From Kitasatospora sp. GAS204B (GTDB taxonomy: Bacteria > Actinomycetota > Actinomycetes > Streptomycetales > Streptomycetaceae): a stretch of DNA of 64,000 nt. The notes under the pieces were generated by a model. That model was not told the origin of the DNA and searched no databases. It was given only the letters and a program-made list of their open reading frames with translations. The stretch is taken from the NCBI RefSeq assembly GCF_029892155.1, contig NZ_JARZAG010000010.1, forward strand, positions 62,001 through 126,000. Reading direction: 5' to 3'. A program made the translations under genes and the position numbers. This document shows, piece after piece, positions 8,705-17,530 of the stretch. Positions within the stretch are counted from its first letter, which is position 1. The number at the start of each line of letters is the position of its first letter.

Positions 8705-10653
8705 TGTCCCTGCCCGCGCCCAACCTGGACGACCGCCGTTTCCAGCAACTAGTCGACGAGGCCAAACGGTTCGTCCAGCAACGCTGCCCGGAGTGGTCGG
8801 ACCACAACGTCTCCGACCCGGGCGTGACGCTGATCGAGGCGTTCGCGCACATGACCGACCAACTGATCTACCGGCTGAACCGGGTGCCCGAGAAGAACTA
8901 CCTCGCCTTCCTGGACCTGATCGGCGTCAAGCTCTTCCCCGCCTCGGCCGCCCGGGCCGGGCTGACCTTCTGGCTCTCCGCACCGCGCGAGGCCGAACTG
9001 CGCCTGCGCGAAGGGACCGAGGTCTCCACCGTCAGCACCGGGCAGGACGACCGGGTGGTCTTCGCCACCGAGCGCGAACTGGCCATCGTGCCATGCGAGT
9101 TCAGCGCGCTGCTGACCCAGCCGGCCGGTGGCCGGCCGAGCGACCGGACCGAGGAGCTGCTGGACGGCCGGGACGTCGCCTGCTTCACCGAGAGCCCGCA
9201 GGTCGGCGACGTGATGCTGCTCGGCCTGTCCGCCGCGGTGCCGAACTGCGCGGTGCTGCTCGCGCTGGACAGCGAGGTCGAGGGCGTCGGCGTCGACCCC
9301 CGGCAGCCGCCGCTGGTCTGGGAGGCCTACGACGGGGACACCTGGCTGCCCTGCGAGGTGGACAGCGACGGCACCGGTGGCCTGAACCGCCCGGGCGAGG
9401 TGGTGCTGCACGTGCCGGCCGGCCACGCGGTGGCCGCCGTCTCGGGCCGGCGGGCCGGCTGGCTGCGCTGCCGGACCGTCAGCAGCCGCCCCGGCCAGCC
9501 GTTCTACTCCGCCACACCGACCGTGCGCGCCGTCTCGGCCGGCACCGTGGGCGGGACCGTGGGCGCGCTGCACGCCGAGACCGTCGACGAGGAGTGGATC
9601 GGCGACTCCGGCGGGACCCCGGGGCAGCGCTTCCCGGTCGCCCGCCCGCCGGTACTGGCCGAACCCGGCCCGCTGGTGGTCGAGGTCGCCGACGGCGACG
9701 GCTGGCAGGAGTGGACGGAGGTCGAGACCTTCGGCGACACCGGCCCGGCGGACCCGCACTTCACGCTGGACCGCACCACCGGCGAGGTCGCCTTCGGACC
9801 GGCCGTGCGCGAGGCCGACGGCACGCTGCGCCACTACGGTGCGGTGCCCGCCAAGGGAGCCCGGATCAGGGTCCGCCGCTACCGCACCGGCGGCGGGCGG
9901 CGCGGCAATGTGGCGCGCGGCGCGCTGAGCGTGCTGCGCAGCTCGGTCCCCTACGTCTCCCGGGTGGCCAACCGGGAGGGCGCGACGGGCGGCGTGGACG
10001 GCGAGACGGTGCAGTCCGCGATGCTCCGCGGACCGGTCGAACTGCGCACCCAGGACCGGGCGGTGACCGCCGCCGACTACGAGCTGCTGGCCCGCCGGGC
10101 GGCGCCGTCCACGGCCCGGATCCGCGCGCTGGCGGCCGGCCCGGGCGCCGCGGAGGGCGGAGTGCGGGTGCTGGTGGTGCCCGGGGTGACCGCGGACGCG
10201 GGCGACCGGCTGCGCTTCGAGCAAATGGTGCCGCCGGACGACCTGCTCGACACCATCGCGCGCTACCTGGACGACCGGCGCCCGATCGGCGCCCGGCTGG
10301 TGGTGGAGCCGCCGTTCTACCAGGGCGTCACCGTGGTGGCCCGGGTGATGGCCCGGCGCGGGGTGCCGGTGGGGCAGGTCCGCGAGCGGGCACTGGACGC
10401 GCTCTACCGCTACCTCAACCCGCTGACCGGCGGCCCGGACGGCCAGGGCTGGCCGTTCGGCCGTCCGGTGCAGGCGGGCGAGGCGTACGCGGTGCTGCAG
10501 CGGCTGCCCGGCGTCGAACTCGTGGACCACGTCCAGCTGTTCCCGGCGAACCCGCTGACCGGTGAGCGCGGCGACCCGAGCGACCGGGTCGACCTGGACC
10601 GCAACGCGCTGGTCTTCTCGCACCAGCACCAGGTCAGGGTGGAGGAGCTGTGA
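8704..10653 (+). CDS. Baseplate J-like wedge protein
   Basis: A 649-residue baseplate assembly protein of the J/gp6 type. The start LPAPNLDDRRFQQLVDEAKR and the CPEWSDHNVSDPGVTLIEAFA segment are characteristic of putative baseplate J proteins of eCIS clusters. The C-terminal RVLVVPG and IGARLVVEPPFYQGVTV strands match the usual end. J proteins form the ring that controls contraction. ATG 8704 overlaps the gp25 stop, and the stop overlaps the next GTG start, so gp25, J and tail protein I are translationally coupled. Confidence 0.93.
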   Translation: MSLPAPNLDDRRFQQLVDEAKRFVQQRCPEWSDHNVSDPGVTLIEAFAHMTDQLIYRLNRVPEKNYLAFLDLIGVKLFPASAARAGLTFWLSAPREAELRLREGTEVSTVSTGQDDRVVFATERELAIVPCEFSALLTQPAGGRPSDRTEELLDGRDVACFTESPQVGDVMLLGLSAAVPNCAVLLALDSEVEGVGVDPRQPPLVWEAYDGDTWLPCEVDSDGTGGLNRPGEVVLHVPAGHAVAAVSGRRAGWLRCRTVSSRPGQPFYSATPTVRAVSAGTVGGTVGALHAETVDEEWIGDSGGTPGQRFPVARPPVLAEPGPLVVEVADGDGWQEWTEVETFGDTGPADPHFTLDRTTGEVAFGPAVREADGTLRHYGAVPAKGARIRVRRYRTGGGRRGNVARGALSVLRSSVPYVSRVANREGATGGVDGETVQSAMLRGPVELRTQDRAVTAADYELLARRAAPSTARIRALAAGPGAAEGGVRVLVVPGVTADAGDRLRFEQMVPPDDLLDTIARYLDDRRPIGARLVVEPPFYQGVTVVARVMARRGVPVGQVRERALDALYRYLNPLTGGPDGQGWPFGRPVQAGEAYAVLQRLPGVELVDHVQLFPANPLTGERGDPSDRVDLDRNALVFSHQHQVRVEEL

Positions 10654-11237
10654 CGACCGCTGCCGTGCCGGCGGGTGAGCCGGACCCGGGCGGGCGCCGG
10701 GCGGTGGACGGCCTGGCCTCGCCGCACCCGCTGGGCGCCCGACTGCCCGGCGTCTACGCCGAGGACGACTTCACCCAGCGCTTCCTGGGCGCGTTCGACG
10801 ACGTCCTCGCCCCGGTCCACGCGGTGCTGGACTGCATGGACGCCTACTGGACCCCGAGCCAGGCGCCGGCCGACTTCCTGGACTGGCTGGCCGGCTGGGT
10901 GGCCGCCGAGCACACCGCCCGCGTCGACGGCGAGCCGGTGCCGCTGGCCGAGCGCCGCTCGCTGGTGGCGCAGACCATCCCCGCACACCGACTGCGCGGC
11001 ACCAACCGCGGCCTGGTCGAACAGCTGCGGCTGCTCGGGGTCGAGGCGGAGGTGCTCGACAGCGGCGGCTCCACCTGGTCCGCCACCCCGAACGGCCCGC
11101 TGCCCGGCACACCCCGGCCCGCGGTGCTGGTGCGGGTCCGGGCCGCGGGCGCGGTGCCGCTGCGCCGGATCGAGGCAGTGGTGGAACGCGAGCGCCCGGC
11201 CCACGTCGACTTCCGGGTCGAGGTGCTGCCCGAGTAG
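10650..11237 (+). CDS. Phage tail protein I (gpI) family wedge protein
   Basis: A 195-residue protein read from GTG 10650 inside the baseplate J stop (GTGA). It has the gpI hallmarks: a start LGARLPGVYAEDDFTQRFLGAFDDVLAPV, the core DFLDWLAGWVA and TIPAHRLRGTNRGLVEQLRLLG. In T4 terms it is the gp53/I-like wedge partner of J. It is the last + strand gene of the CIS cluster in this window. A 14-bp repeat overlaps its stop, and a converging regulator gene ends 41 bp later. Confidence 0.9.
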   Translation: MTTAAVPAGEPDPGGRRAVDGLASPHPLGARLPGVYAEDDFTQRFLGAFDDVLAPVHAVLDCMDAYWTPSQAPADFLDWLAGWVAAEHTARVDGEPVPLAERRSLVAQTIPAHRLRGTNRGLVEQLRLLGVEAEVLDSGGSTWSATPNGPLPGTPRPAVLVRVRAAGAVPLRRIEAVVERERPAHVDFRVEVLPE

Positions 11238-11270
11238 CCGGGGTCCGGTAGCCGGGGTCCGCTAGCCGGG
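11235..11270 (+). repeat. 14-bp tandem repeat at the end of the CIS operon
   Basis: Two full and one partial copies of TAGCCGGGGTCCGS run from the TAG stop of the tail protein I gene into the gap before the converging regulator. All in-frame copies start with TAG, so the stop codon is effectively repeated. No clear hairpin terminator was found in this gap. Confidence 0.85.
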
Positions 11271-11277
11271 CCGGGGA

Positions 11278-13233
11278 TCAGTCCAGGGAGGCGAGCAGGC
11301 TGTCGTACTGCCGGCTCACCCGCTCCGAGGAGGCCAGGTCACCGGCCCGGTGGTAGGCGCCGATCAGCGCGCGCCAGGCTCCGTCGTGGAAGGGCTCGAG
11401 GCGCAGGCTGTACTCGGCCGCCTCCACGGCGGCCCCGGTCCGGCCGGCCGCGAGCTCGGCGTCCGCCAGCCAGGCGCCGACCTCGGCCGCCCGGGCCCGC
11501 AGCCGCTCCCGCTCCTGGACCACCCACTCGGCCGGGCCCTCCTCCGGCAGCAGGTCGCCGACGTACCAGGTGCGCGCGGTGCGCAGCGCGGTGAGGGCCA
11601 CAGCCGCGTCGCGGGTCCGGTCGAGCGGCCGGGCCGCGTCCGCCGCGCGTTCGAACTCACGCACGTCGCTGACCACCTGGTCCTCCTGCTGCGCTCCCAG
11701 CGCCAGTCCGTAGGCGTCACCGGTGCGGCAGAGCAGCCCCGCGCCCAGCAGTTCGCGCAGGCGCGAGACGGTGACCTGGAGGTTGCGGATCCCGGTGACA
11801 CGAGGCAGGTCGGGCCAGAACGCCTCCAGCAGGACCTCGCGGTGCACGGGTCGACCACCGTTCATCGCCAGCAGCCGCAGCAGCCGCCGGGTCTTGGGGC
11901 GGGCCGCCGAGCAGTCCACCGGCGCCCCGGCGATCAACATCCGGAAGCCACCCAGGCAGCGCAGCTCCAGCAGCGGCGGAGCCGACCGCCGTCGGTCGAC
12001 GATCAGCGGCACGACGACCGGCGGCACGACGCCCTGGCCGGACAGGCCCGACGAATCCGACGGGTCGGGCAGCGCGGGTACGGGTACGGGTACCGTCGGC
12101 GTATCAGGACTGCCGAGGCGACCGGTGACGCCCCGCGCACCGGGGCGGGCGAGCGGGATGGTCACTCCCGCCGGCCGACCGAGCCCGGTGCCCGCCGCCG
12201 CATCGCGGGCGAGCGCAGCGGCTCGGTCGTGCAGCCGGGCGGCCGAGCCGACCGGCTGGTGGCGGGCCACCGCGTCGCCGAGCACCGGGTGTCGGAAGGT
12301 CAGCGTCCCTCCAGGGGCCAGCAGTTCGGCCCGGAAGAGCAGGTCGGCCGCCTCGACCGCGCGCTCCGGCGCCAGCCCGGCGACCTGCGCGGTCCACGCC
12401 GGGCTCGCCTGCCCACCCAGCACCGCCAGCGCCCCGGCCAGCTGCCAGGCCGCGCTGCCCGGACCACCGGCCATCGCCTGCACGTGCTGCGCCACGCTCT
12501 GCGGCGCGTACCGGGGCAGCAGGCCGGCGCCGACCCGGTCGGGGGCGACCTCGTGCTCGGCCAGCTCGGTGAGCAGCGCCTCCAGCAGCCGGGGGTTGCC
12601 GCCGGTGCGGCGCAGGCACTCGGTGACGAAGCCGGGATCGGGGTCGCCGGGCAGGATCTCGCACACCAGCTGTTCGGCGTCGTTGCGGTCCAGGCCGCGC
12701 AGCTGCAGTTGCCGGAGCTCCGTCACCAGGTCGCGGCAGGGCTCGGGGTGACTGGCCGGCAGGTCGCCGCGGATCGAGGCGAGCAGCACCACGCGCAACC
12801 CGGCCAGCCGGTGCCGCAGGTGGCTGAGCGCCTGCAGCGACCAGGTGTCGCACCAGTGCAGGTCGTCCACCAGCAGCAGGACCGGTCGCTCCAGTTGTGC
12901 CGCGGTCACCCGCCGGGCGAAGCCGGTGGCGGTCTGCGGCAGCGAGCCCAGATCCTCCAGCAGCTGGCGCACCGCCGAGAACTGCTCCTGGTGGCCCTGC
13001 GGGTGGCAGCGAGCCCGGGCCGTGCGGAAGCCGGCGCCGGTGGCGGCGAGTGCGGCCTCGGCGAGGAAGGTGGTCCGGCCGATGCCGCACTCGCCGCGCA
13101 CCAACAGAGCCCCCGCGGTGCCCGAACGGGCAGCTTCGAGGGCTCTCAGCACGGTCTGCGCCGGTCCGACCGGCCGCGCCGCGCCGACCGGGGCGTAGCG
13201 GGGGAGGTGACCGGTCGCGATCGTGTCCTGCAC
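11278..13233 (-). CDS. AAA-ATPase/SARP-type transcriptional regulator with reversed domain order
   Basis: A 651-residue regulator. Residues about 25-330 form an AAA_16/STAND-like ATPase: P-loop GECGIGRTT near residue 48, Walker B LLLVDDLHW, then a helical region. After a Pro/Ser linker, residues about 425-650 carry a winged helix of the SARP/OmpR type (ARPKTRRLLRLLAMNGGRPVHREVLLEAFWPD) and a BTAD domain (EFERAAD, AEYSLRLEPFHDGAWRALIGAYH). AfsR-type proteins have the opposite order. The invariant P-loop Lys is replaced by Arg, which may weaken ATP hydrolysis. GTG 13233 has AAGGA upstream. Its position facing the CIS genes suggests it controls them, which is inference. Confidence 0.85.
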   Translation of the reverse strand: MQDTIATGHLPRYAPVGAARPVGPAQTVLRALEAARSGTAGALLVRGECGIGRTTFLAEAALAATGAGFRTARARCHPQGHQEQFSAVRQLLEDLGSLPQTATGFARRVTAAQLERPVLLLVDDLHWCDTWSLQALSHLRHRLAGLRVVLLASIRGDLPASHPEPCRDLVTELRQLQLRGLDRNDAEQLVCEILPGDPDPGFVTECLRRTGGNPRLLEALLTELAEHEVAPDRVGAGLLPRYAPQSVAQHVQAMAGGPGSAAWQLAGALAVLGGQASPAWTAQVAGLAPERAVEAADLLFRAELLAPGGTLTFRHPVLGDAVARHQPVGSAARLHDRAAALARDAAAGTGLGRPAGVTIPLARPGARGVTGRLGSPDTPTVPVPVPALPDPSDSSGLSGQGVVPPVVVPLIVDRRRSAPPLLELRCLGGFRMLIAGAPVDCSAARPKTRRLLRLLAMNGGRPVHREVLLEAFWPDLPRVTGIRNLQVTVSRLRELLGAGLLCRTGDAYGLALGAQQEDQVVSDVREFERAADAARPLDRTRDAAVALTALRTARTWYVGDLLPEEGPAEWVVQERERLRARAAEVGAWLADAELAAGRTGAAVEAAEYSLRLEPFHDGAWRALIGAYHRAGDLASSERVSRQYDSLLASLD

Positions 13234-13390
13234 GGAGGCGTCCTTCCCTGTGTCGACTCACGGCTGCCCAACGGTTCAAGCAAAGCAGCGTGGGTGACGG
13301 TGGAACAGGAAGAACAGCTAGCGGAAGTAGGTCCGGTCCGCCGGCGACCGGCTCGGGGCCGACCACCGGCGGACCCGTTCCGCACCGGCC

Positions 13391-15100
13391 TCAGCCGGTG
13401 TACAGGCCGGGCCAGCCCGAGGCGTTGATGACGCCGGGCTGCGTGTTGTAGTCCTTGACCCAGCCGCCGACCAGCGCGTTCACCATGTTCGTGGTCCCCG
13501 AGGTGCCGGCCGGGGGGTGCACGTCCTGCTGGTACTGGTGGATCCCCTGGGTGTTGTAGCCCGCGGTCGGGTTGGCCGTCGCGTGCCTCAGGTTGGCCAT
13601 GACCTGCTGGAGGAAGGTGGCCTCGGTGTTCAGGTCGTTCTGGCTGAGGCTGTCCTGGTCGGCCCAGACCAGGGCCGCGTTGGTGCAGGCGTTCTCCCAG
13701 GTGGTCTTGTCGCCCTCGACGTTGTCCGGCGTGCCGATCACCGGGAACATGATCATCGCGGTGATGGTGGCCCGCCCGAGGGCGCCCTTCGGATCGCTCG
13801 CCCCCAGGTTCCCGGGGTGCTGCGCGTTGCGGTCGGTGGCCGCCTGGAAGCAGGCGATCTGGGCGGCGGTGGCCTGGTCGAGCACCCCCGGGGTGACGGC
13901 CGCGGTCAGCTTGCACGGGTTGTTGCTGGACAGACTCGCCAGCCGCTGCTGGGCGAACTGCACGATCAGGTTGGCCGGGGTCCTGCTCGTCGTGGTGATC
14001 GGCAGGGCGAGCCCCGACGGAGCCGCGGCACCACCGCCGCCACCGCCACCACCGCCGCCACCACCGCCGCCACCGCCACCGGCCGGCTGCTGGGCCGGCT
14101 GAGCCGGCGGGTTGCCACCACCGCCGCCGCCACCGCCACCGCCGCCGCCACCGCCAGGGGCCTGGAGCGGGGCCGGGTTCTGCGCCGGAGCGACGTTGCC
14201 GCCCCCGGCGGGCACCGACAGCGGAGCGCCCGGGTCGGTGCTCGGCTGCCCGACCGGCGTCTGCGGCAGGGTGCTGGGCGCGCCCGCGGCCTGGGCCGCG
14301 GCGCCCGTGGTGGGGATCGCCGACGGGGCGACCGTCGCGGCGACCTCCGCGGCCCTGGTGCTCACGTGGGGCGCGGCCGCCAGCCACAGGGCGACCGCCG
14401 CCGCCGTCAGCACCGCGAGGACCGCCATGAACCGCATGATCCACCGGGGCAGCAGCGCGCCCTGCATCCAGGTGCCGTCGACCGTGGTCGGCTCGAACCC
14501 GGAGCGCTGCACCGCGATGCCGAACGGCAGGTCCTGCTTGCCGCCGATCCAGCGCCGCTGCTTCGGGCGCATCGTGACCTTGGCGAACGCCGCCCGCCCG
14601 GGGGCGATCTGGACCGAGGACGGCTGCAGCTCGAAGTCCAGCTGGTCGGCGCGGTCGCGGCCCACCAGCGAGGCGGTCAGCGGGGTGTTGCCGAGGTTGT
14701 CCAGCGCCAGCCGCGGGCGCCCGCGCAGCCGGCCCCGGGAGACCGGCGGTAGCAACTCGGCGAAGAACTCGGTGAACGGCGTGATCGACAGCATCCCTTC
14801 GACCACCACGGTCGCGTCGGGTTGCTCGACGGGCAGCACCTGCACGCCGTACGGGTTGGGCCCGGCGGTGGCGTCAGGGGTGCGCGGCGGGACGAAGGTC
14901 AACTCGACCGTGCCGCTGGTGCCCGGGTACAGCTTCAGCGTGGCGGGCTCGACCCGAACCCACAGGGCCGGGTCACCCACCAGCTGGATGCGGTACTCCT
15001 CGACGACGTCGCCGGTATTGCGCAGCCGCAAGGCCACGGTGGTGCTCGCGCCGGCGTCGACCGTTGCCGACGCGGGTTCCAGGGAGGTCCAGATACTCAC
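13391..15100 (-). CDS. Single-pass membrane protein of the CIS cluster, CisA-like
   Basis: A 569-residue protein from GTG 15100. Residues 1-240 are beta-rich and cytosolic, with COG1470-like alternation (SLEPASATVDAGASTTVALRLRN). One membrane helix follows (IMRFMAVLAVLTAAAVALWLA). The outside part has a long disordered linker with two polyglycine runs (14 and about 17 Gly) and a C-terminal domain with three Cys (NPCKLTAAV, IACFQAA, ENACTN). This matches the layout of CisA, reported in Streptomyces to bring cytosolic CIS particles to the membrane during stress-induced cell death. A longer reading from 15190 adds a Gly-rich stretch unlike a protein start. The name is inferred from layout and neighbourhood. 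Confidence 0.75.
   Translation of the reverse strand: MSIWTSLEPASATVDAGASTTVALRLRNTGDVVEEYRIQLVGDPALWVRVEPATLKLYPGTSGTVELTFVPPRTPDATAGPNPYGVQVLPVEQPDATVVVEGMLSITPFTEFFAELLPPVSRGRLRGRPRLALDNLGNTPLTASLVGRDRADQLDFELQPSSVQIAPGRAAFAKVTMRPKQRRWIGGKQDLPFGIAVQRSGFEPTTVDGTWMQGALLPRWIMRFMAVLAVLTAAAVALWLAAAPHVSTRAAEVAATVAPSAIPTTGAAAQAAGAPSTLPQTPVGQPSTDPGAPLSVPAGGGNVAPAQNPAPLQAPGGGGGGGGGGGGGGNPPAQPAQQPAGGGGGGGGGGGGGGGGGAAAPSGLALPITTTSRTPANLIVQFAQQRLASLSSNNPCKLTAAVTPGVLDQATAAQIACFQAATDRNAQHPGNLGASDPKGALGRATITAMIMFPVIGTPDNVEGDKTTWENACTNAALVWADQDSLSQNDLNTEATFLQQVMANLRHATANPTAGYNTQGIHQYQQDVHPPAGTSGTTNMVNALVGGWVKDYNTQPGVINASGWPGLYTG
14029..14156 (-). repeat. Two trinucleotide arrays coding polyglycine
   Basis: Runs of CCGCCA/CCACCG triplets (14029-14082 and 14118-14156 on the + strand) encode the two polyglycine stretches of the CisA-like protein. 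They are pure enough to slip in replication, and length change would stretch or shrink the extracellular linker without a frameshift. Confidence 0.9.
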
Positions 15101-15215
15101 CGTCGAACGGTAGCCACCACCGCCTCCAGCCAGGATGGTCCAACGGGTCGCCACTCGGGCAACGCTGACTGCCCGTCCGGGCAGATCCACCGATCATCGG
15201 CGGCCGCGCCGTGGT

Positions 15216-16331
15216 TCAGGCGATGAGCAGGCGCAGGCCGAGATCTGCCGCGTCGAGGTCGGCGAGGTCGCCGTTGCGCTCGGCCCACCGGCCGGAGTCG
15301 AGGTCGTCGCCGAGGCTTCGAACCGCCCGGCGCTCGGCCTGCGGCCCGACCTTCGTCCACACCGACATCGCACGGCGCACGTGATCCTCCAGATACGCCC
15401 CCGGCCGGCGCCAGTACGCCTCGAACAGACCGTCAGCGCAGTCCCACGGGACGGGCACCGGCTCAGCGCGGGCGCCGATCGCGTCGGCCATCCCAGCGAG
15501 CGAGGGGAACTCCGCGAGGACGGCGGCGAACTCGGACAGGTAGTCGCGGGTGAGCCAGAACCGGTCCAGCCAGCCGGGCTCGTCGGTGTCGAACGTGAGC
15601 ACCACCACGCGCCGGGCCACCCGCCGCATCTCGCGCAGCCCCGCCATCGGGTCCCCCCAGTGGTGAACGGTGGAGACGGCCATCGCGACGTCGAAGGAGC
15701 GGTCCTCGAACGGCAGGCGCTCCGCGGCGGCGGCCACGCACGGCGCCGAGCCGGCAGGTCGCTGCCCCCGCATGACCGCCGACGGCTCCACCGCGATCAC
15801 GTCGCGATCAGCGGGCTCGTAGGAGCCGGTGCCCGCCCCGACGTTCAGCACCGTCTGCGCGTCCCCCAGCGCGTCCCAGACCTGCGCGGCGATCCGCGGC
15901 TCGGTCCGCCGGGTTGCCGTGTAGGCGCCGCCGATCGCGTCGTACAGCCGTGCACCGAGCATCTCCAGTTGCTCCTCCGGTGTCACCTTCAGTCCCTTCG
16001 CTCGTGCCTCGAGTTCCCTGTCGATGGCCGCCACCATGGCGTCGGCGCGATCACGCCGCTCCAACAGCAGGCCGCGCAGTCGGCGCAGGTGCGCGACCGC
16101 GTCGGTGGACGGGTCGCCGACCAGGTCCGCGACCTCCCGCAGCCCGAAGCCCAACCGCCGGTAGGCCAGCACCTCCCGCAACCGCTCCACGTCGCCCTCC
16201 GAATAGGCCCGGTACCCGGCCAGGGTCCGCGCCGACGGCCGAACGAGCCCGATCCCGTCATAGTGATGCAGCGTGCGGACGCTCACGCCGGCCAGCTCGG
16301 CCACGCGTCCCACGGTCCAGTGATCTTCCAC
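15216..16331 (-). CDS. MerR regulator fused to a SAM-dependent methyltransferase
   Basis: A 371-residue fusion. Residues 1-75 are a MerR winged helix (WTVGRVAELAGVSVRTLHHYD, GYRAYSEGDVERL) and residues 75-125 its dimerisation helix. From about residue 150 a class I methyltransferase follows: VLNVGAGTGSYEP (SAM loop), DVIAVEPS, then FDVAMAVSTVHHW and a VVVLTFD strand. MerR proteins usually carry a ligand-binding rather than catalytic C-terminus. The start GTG 16331 fits a leaderless transcript, since a MerR-type promoter ends seven bases upstream. The divergent neighbour is an F420-type oxidoreductase. Substrate unknown; detoxification of a small molecule is a guess. Confidence 0.88.
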   Translation of the reverse strand: MEDHWTVGRVAELAGVSVRTLHHYDGIGLVRPSARTLAGYRAYSEGDVERLREVLAYRRLGFGLREVADLVGDPSTDAVAHLRRLRGLLLERRDRADAMVAAIDRELEARAKGLKVTPEEQLEMLGARLYDAIGGAYTATRRTEPRIAAQVWDALGDAQTVLNVGAGTGSYEPADRDVIAVEPSAVMRGQRPAGSAPCVAAAAERLPFEDRSFDVAMAVSTVHHWGDPMAGLREMRRVARRVVVLTFDTDEPGWLDRFWLTRDYLSEFAAVLAEFPSLAGMADAIGARAEPVPVPWDCADGLFEAYWRRPGAYLEDHVRRAMSVWTKVGPQAERRAVRSLGDDLDSGRWAERNGDLADLDAADLGLRLLIA

Positions 16332-16338
16332 GGCACCG

Positions 16339-16369
16339 ACTATGCGGCCTGACGCCACGTGAGGGTCAA
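16339..16369 (-). promoter_or_regulatory. MerR-type promoter with 19-bp spacer and internal dyad, leaderless
   Basis: On the - strand TTGACC (-35) and CATAGT (-10) are 19 bp apart, the stretched spacing that MerR activators correct. Inside lies the dyad CCTCACG-TGG-CGTCAGG (one mismatch). GTG 16331 begins seven bases after the -10, so transcription probably starts at the first codon. This supports autoregulation of the fusion gene. Confidence 0.75.
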
Positions 16370-16534
16370 GAGCCTCACTCAGGGCGGTCCGAGGCGACTC
16401 CCGCAAGCCGGTGCGGGCCCGGTTCGCCCCGCACGAATCTGCTGGCGGTGATCGCGCACAGGTGATGGACTGGCGGGCGGTGCTTGCCGATTGGACACAA
16501 GCGCCGCCAATTCGTCTACGCACATGGAGCATTC

Positions 16535-17431
16535 ATGGCCCGCTCGTTCCGTTTCGGCGTCACCCTGCTCACCCCGGCCGCGCGGGGCGAGTGGCGCGAG
16601 AAGTGCCGCACAGCGGAGCTGCTCGGCTACGACGTGATCACGGTCTCCGACCACCTGGGCAGGCCGGCGCCGTTCCCCGCCCTGGTCGCCGCGGCCGAGG
16701 CCACCGAGCGTCCCCGGCTCGGCACGTTCGTGCTCGACTCGGGCTTCTGGAACCCGACACTGCTCGCCCGCGAGGTCGCCACCACGGACCAGCTCACCGG
16801 CGGCCGCCTCGAACTGGGGCTCGGCACCGGCTACTTGAAGGCGGAGCACGACGCGGCGGGCCTGCCCTTCGGCACGCCCGGCGAGCGCGTGACCCATCTC
16901 CAGCGCACGATCGAGGAGTTGGACCTTCGGTACGGCTCGGACGACTTCGCGCCGCAGCCGCTGCAGCGGCCCCGCCCGCCGCTGCTGATCGGCGGCAACG
17001 GGGACCGCGTCCTCAAGCTGACCGCCCGGCACGCCGAGATCGCCGCGTTCACCGGGGGGCGCGCGGACCCGAACGGCAAGCCGATCATGATCACGGCCGC
17101 GCAGCTGGACCAACGCGTGGCCGCGTACCAGCGCTTCGCCGCCGACCGCGCCGAGCCGGCCGAGCTGAACCTCCTGATCTACACGGTCATGGTCACCGAC
17201 GACCGCCGGGCCGCCCTGCGGCGATCCCTCGGCAGCGTCCCGTACCTCACCATCCCGGACCTCACCGAGGACGAGGCCCTCGAGCTGCCGACCTTCCTCG
17301 TCGGCACGGTGCGACAGATGGCCGACCAGCTGCGGGCGCAGCGGGAGCGGTACGGCTTCACGTACATCACCGTCGTGGAGCCCGCCATGGCCGCCTTCGC
17401 CCCGGTCATCGAGGAGCTGCGCGGCGAGTGA
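16535..17431 (+). CDS. LLM-class F420-dependent oxidoreductase
   Basis: A 298-residue luciferase-like oxidoreductase. Motifs include FRFGVTL at the start, YDVITVSDHLG, GTFVLDSGFWNP, REVATTDQLTGGRLELGLGTGY and PRPPLLIGGNG, which place it in the F420-dependent TIGR03621-type subgroup. Such enzymes move hydride between F420H2 and a small organic substrate in the cytosol. ATG 16535 has GGAG five bases upstream; an in-frame codon at 16484 lacks one. It is divergent from the MerR-methyltransferase gene and could be its regulatory target. Confidence 0.88.
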   Translation: MARSFRFGVTLLTPAARGEWREKCRTAELLGYDVITVSDHLGRPAPFPALVAAAEATERPRLGTFVLDSGFWNPTLLAREVATTDQLTGGRLELGLGTGYLKAEHDAAGLPFGTPGERVTHLQRTIEELDLRYGSDDFAPQPLQRPRPPLLIGGNGDRVLKLTARHAEIAAFTGGRADPNGKPIMITAAQLDQRVAAYQRFAADRAEPAELNLLIYTVMVTDDRRAALRRSLGSVPYLTIPDLTEDEALELPTFLVGTVRQMADQLRAQRERYGFTYITVVEPAMAAFAPVIEELRGE

Positions 17432-17463
17432 GCGCCACCGCGCTCCACCCGGCGGAAATTCGT

Positions 17464-17493
17464 TTGGCGGACCCCCGCGACCCCTGCTACCTT
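17464..17493 (+). promoter_or_regulatory. Housekeeping-type promoter of the leader ORF/hydrolase unit
   Basis: TTGGCG at 17464-17469 and TACCTT at 17488-17493 are 18 bp apart, close to the vegetative sigma consensus. The leader ORF starts 37 bp downstream. No other candidate promoter lies between the upstream gene and the hydrolase. Confidence 0.6.
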
Positions 17494-17530
17494 TCCGGAG
17501 GCCGTGCGAGAGAACGAGGAGGTGGTACCC

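Noticed and set aside
5891..10629. Very long antisense open frames opposite the VgrG-like and baseplate J genes
   Set aside because: They mirror real genes, are rich in Arg/His/Gly/Ala, lack any motif, and arise from the third-position GC bias of the coding strand.
1..15100. Prophage remnant
   Set aside because: There are no head, portal, terminase, integrase or lysis genes. The LysM hub, VgrG-like spike, PAAR, gp25, J and CisA-like set fits a contractile injection system.
15101..15190. Longer start for the CisA-like protein
   Set aside because: The extra residues are Gly-rich and Arg-rich with no ribosome site; GTG 15100 gives a natural beta-rich start.
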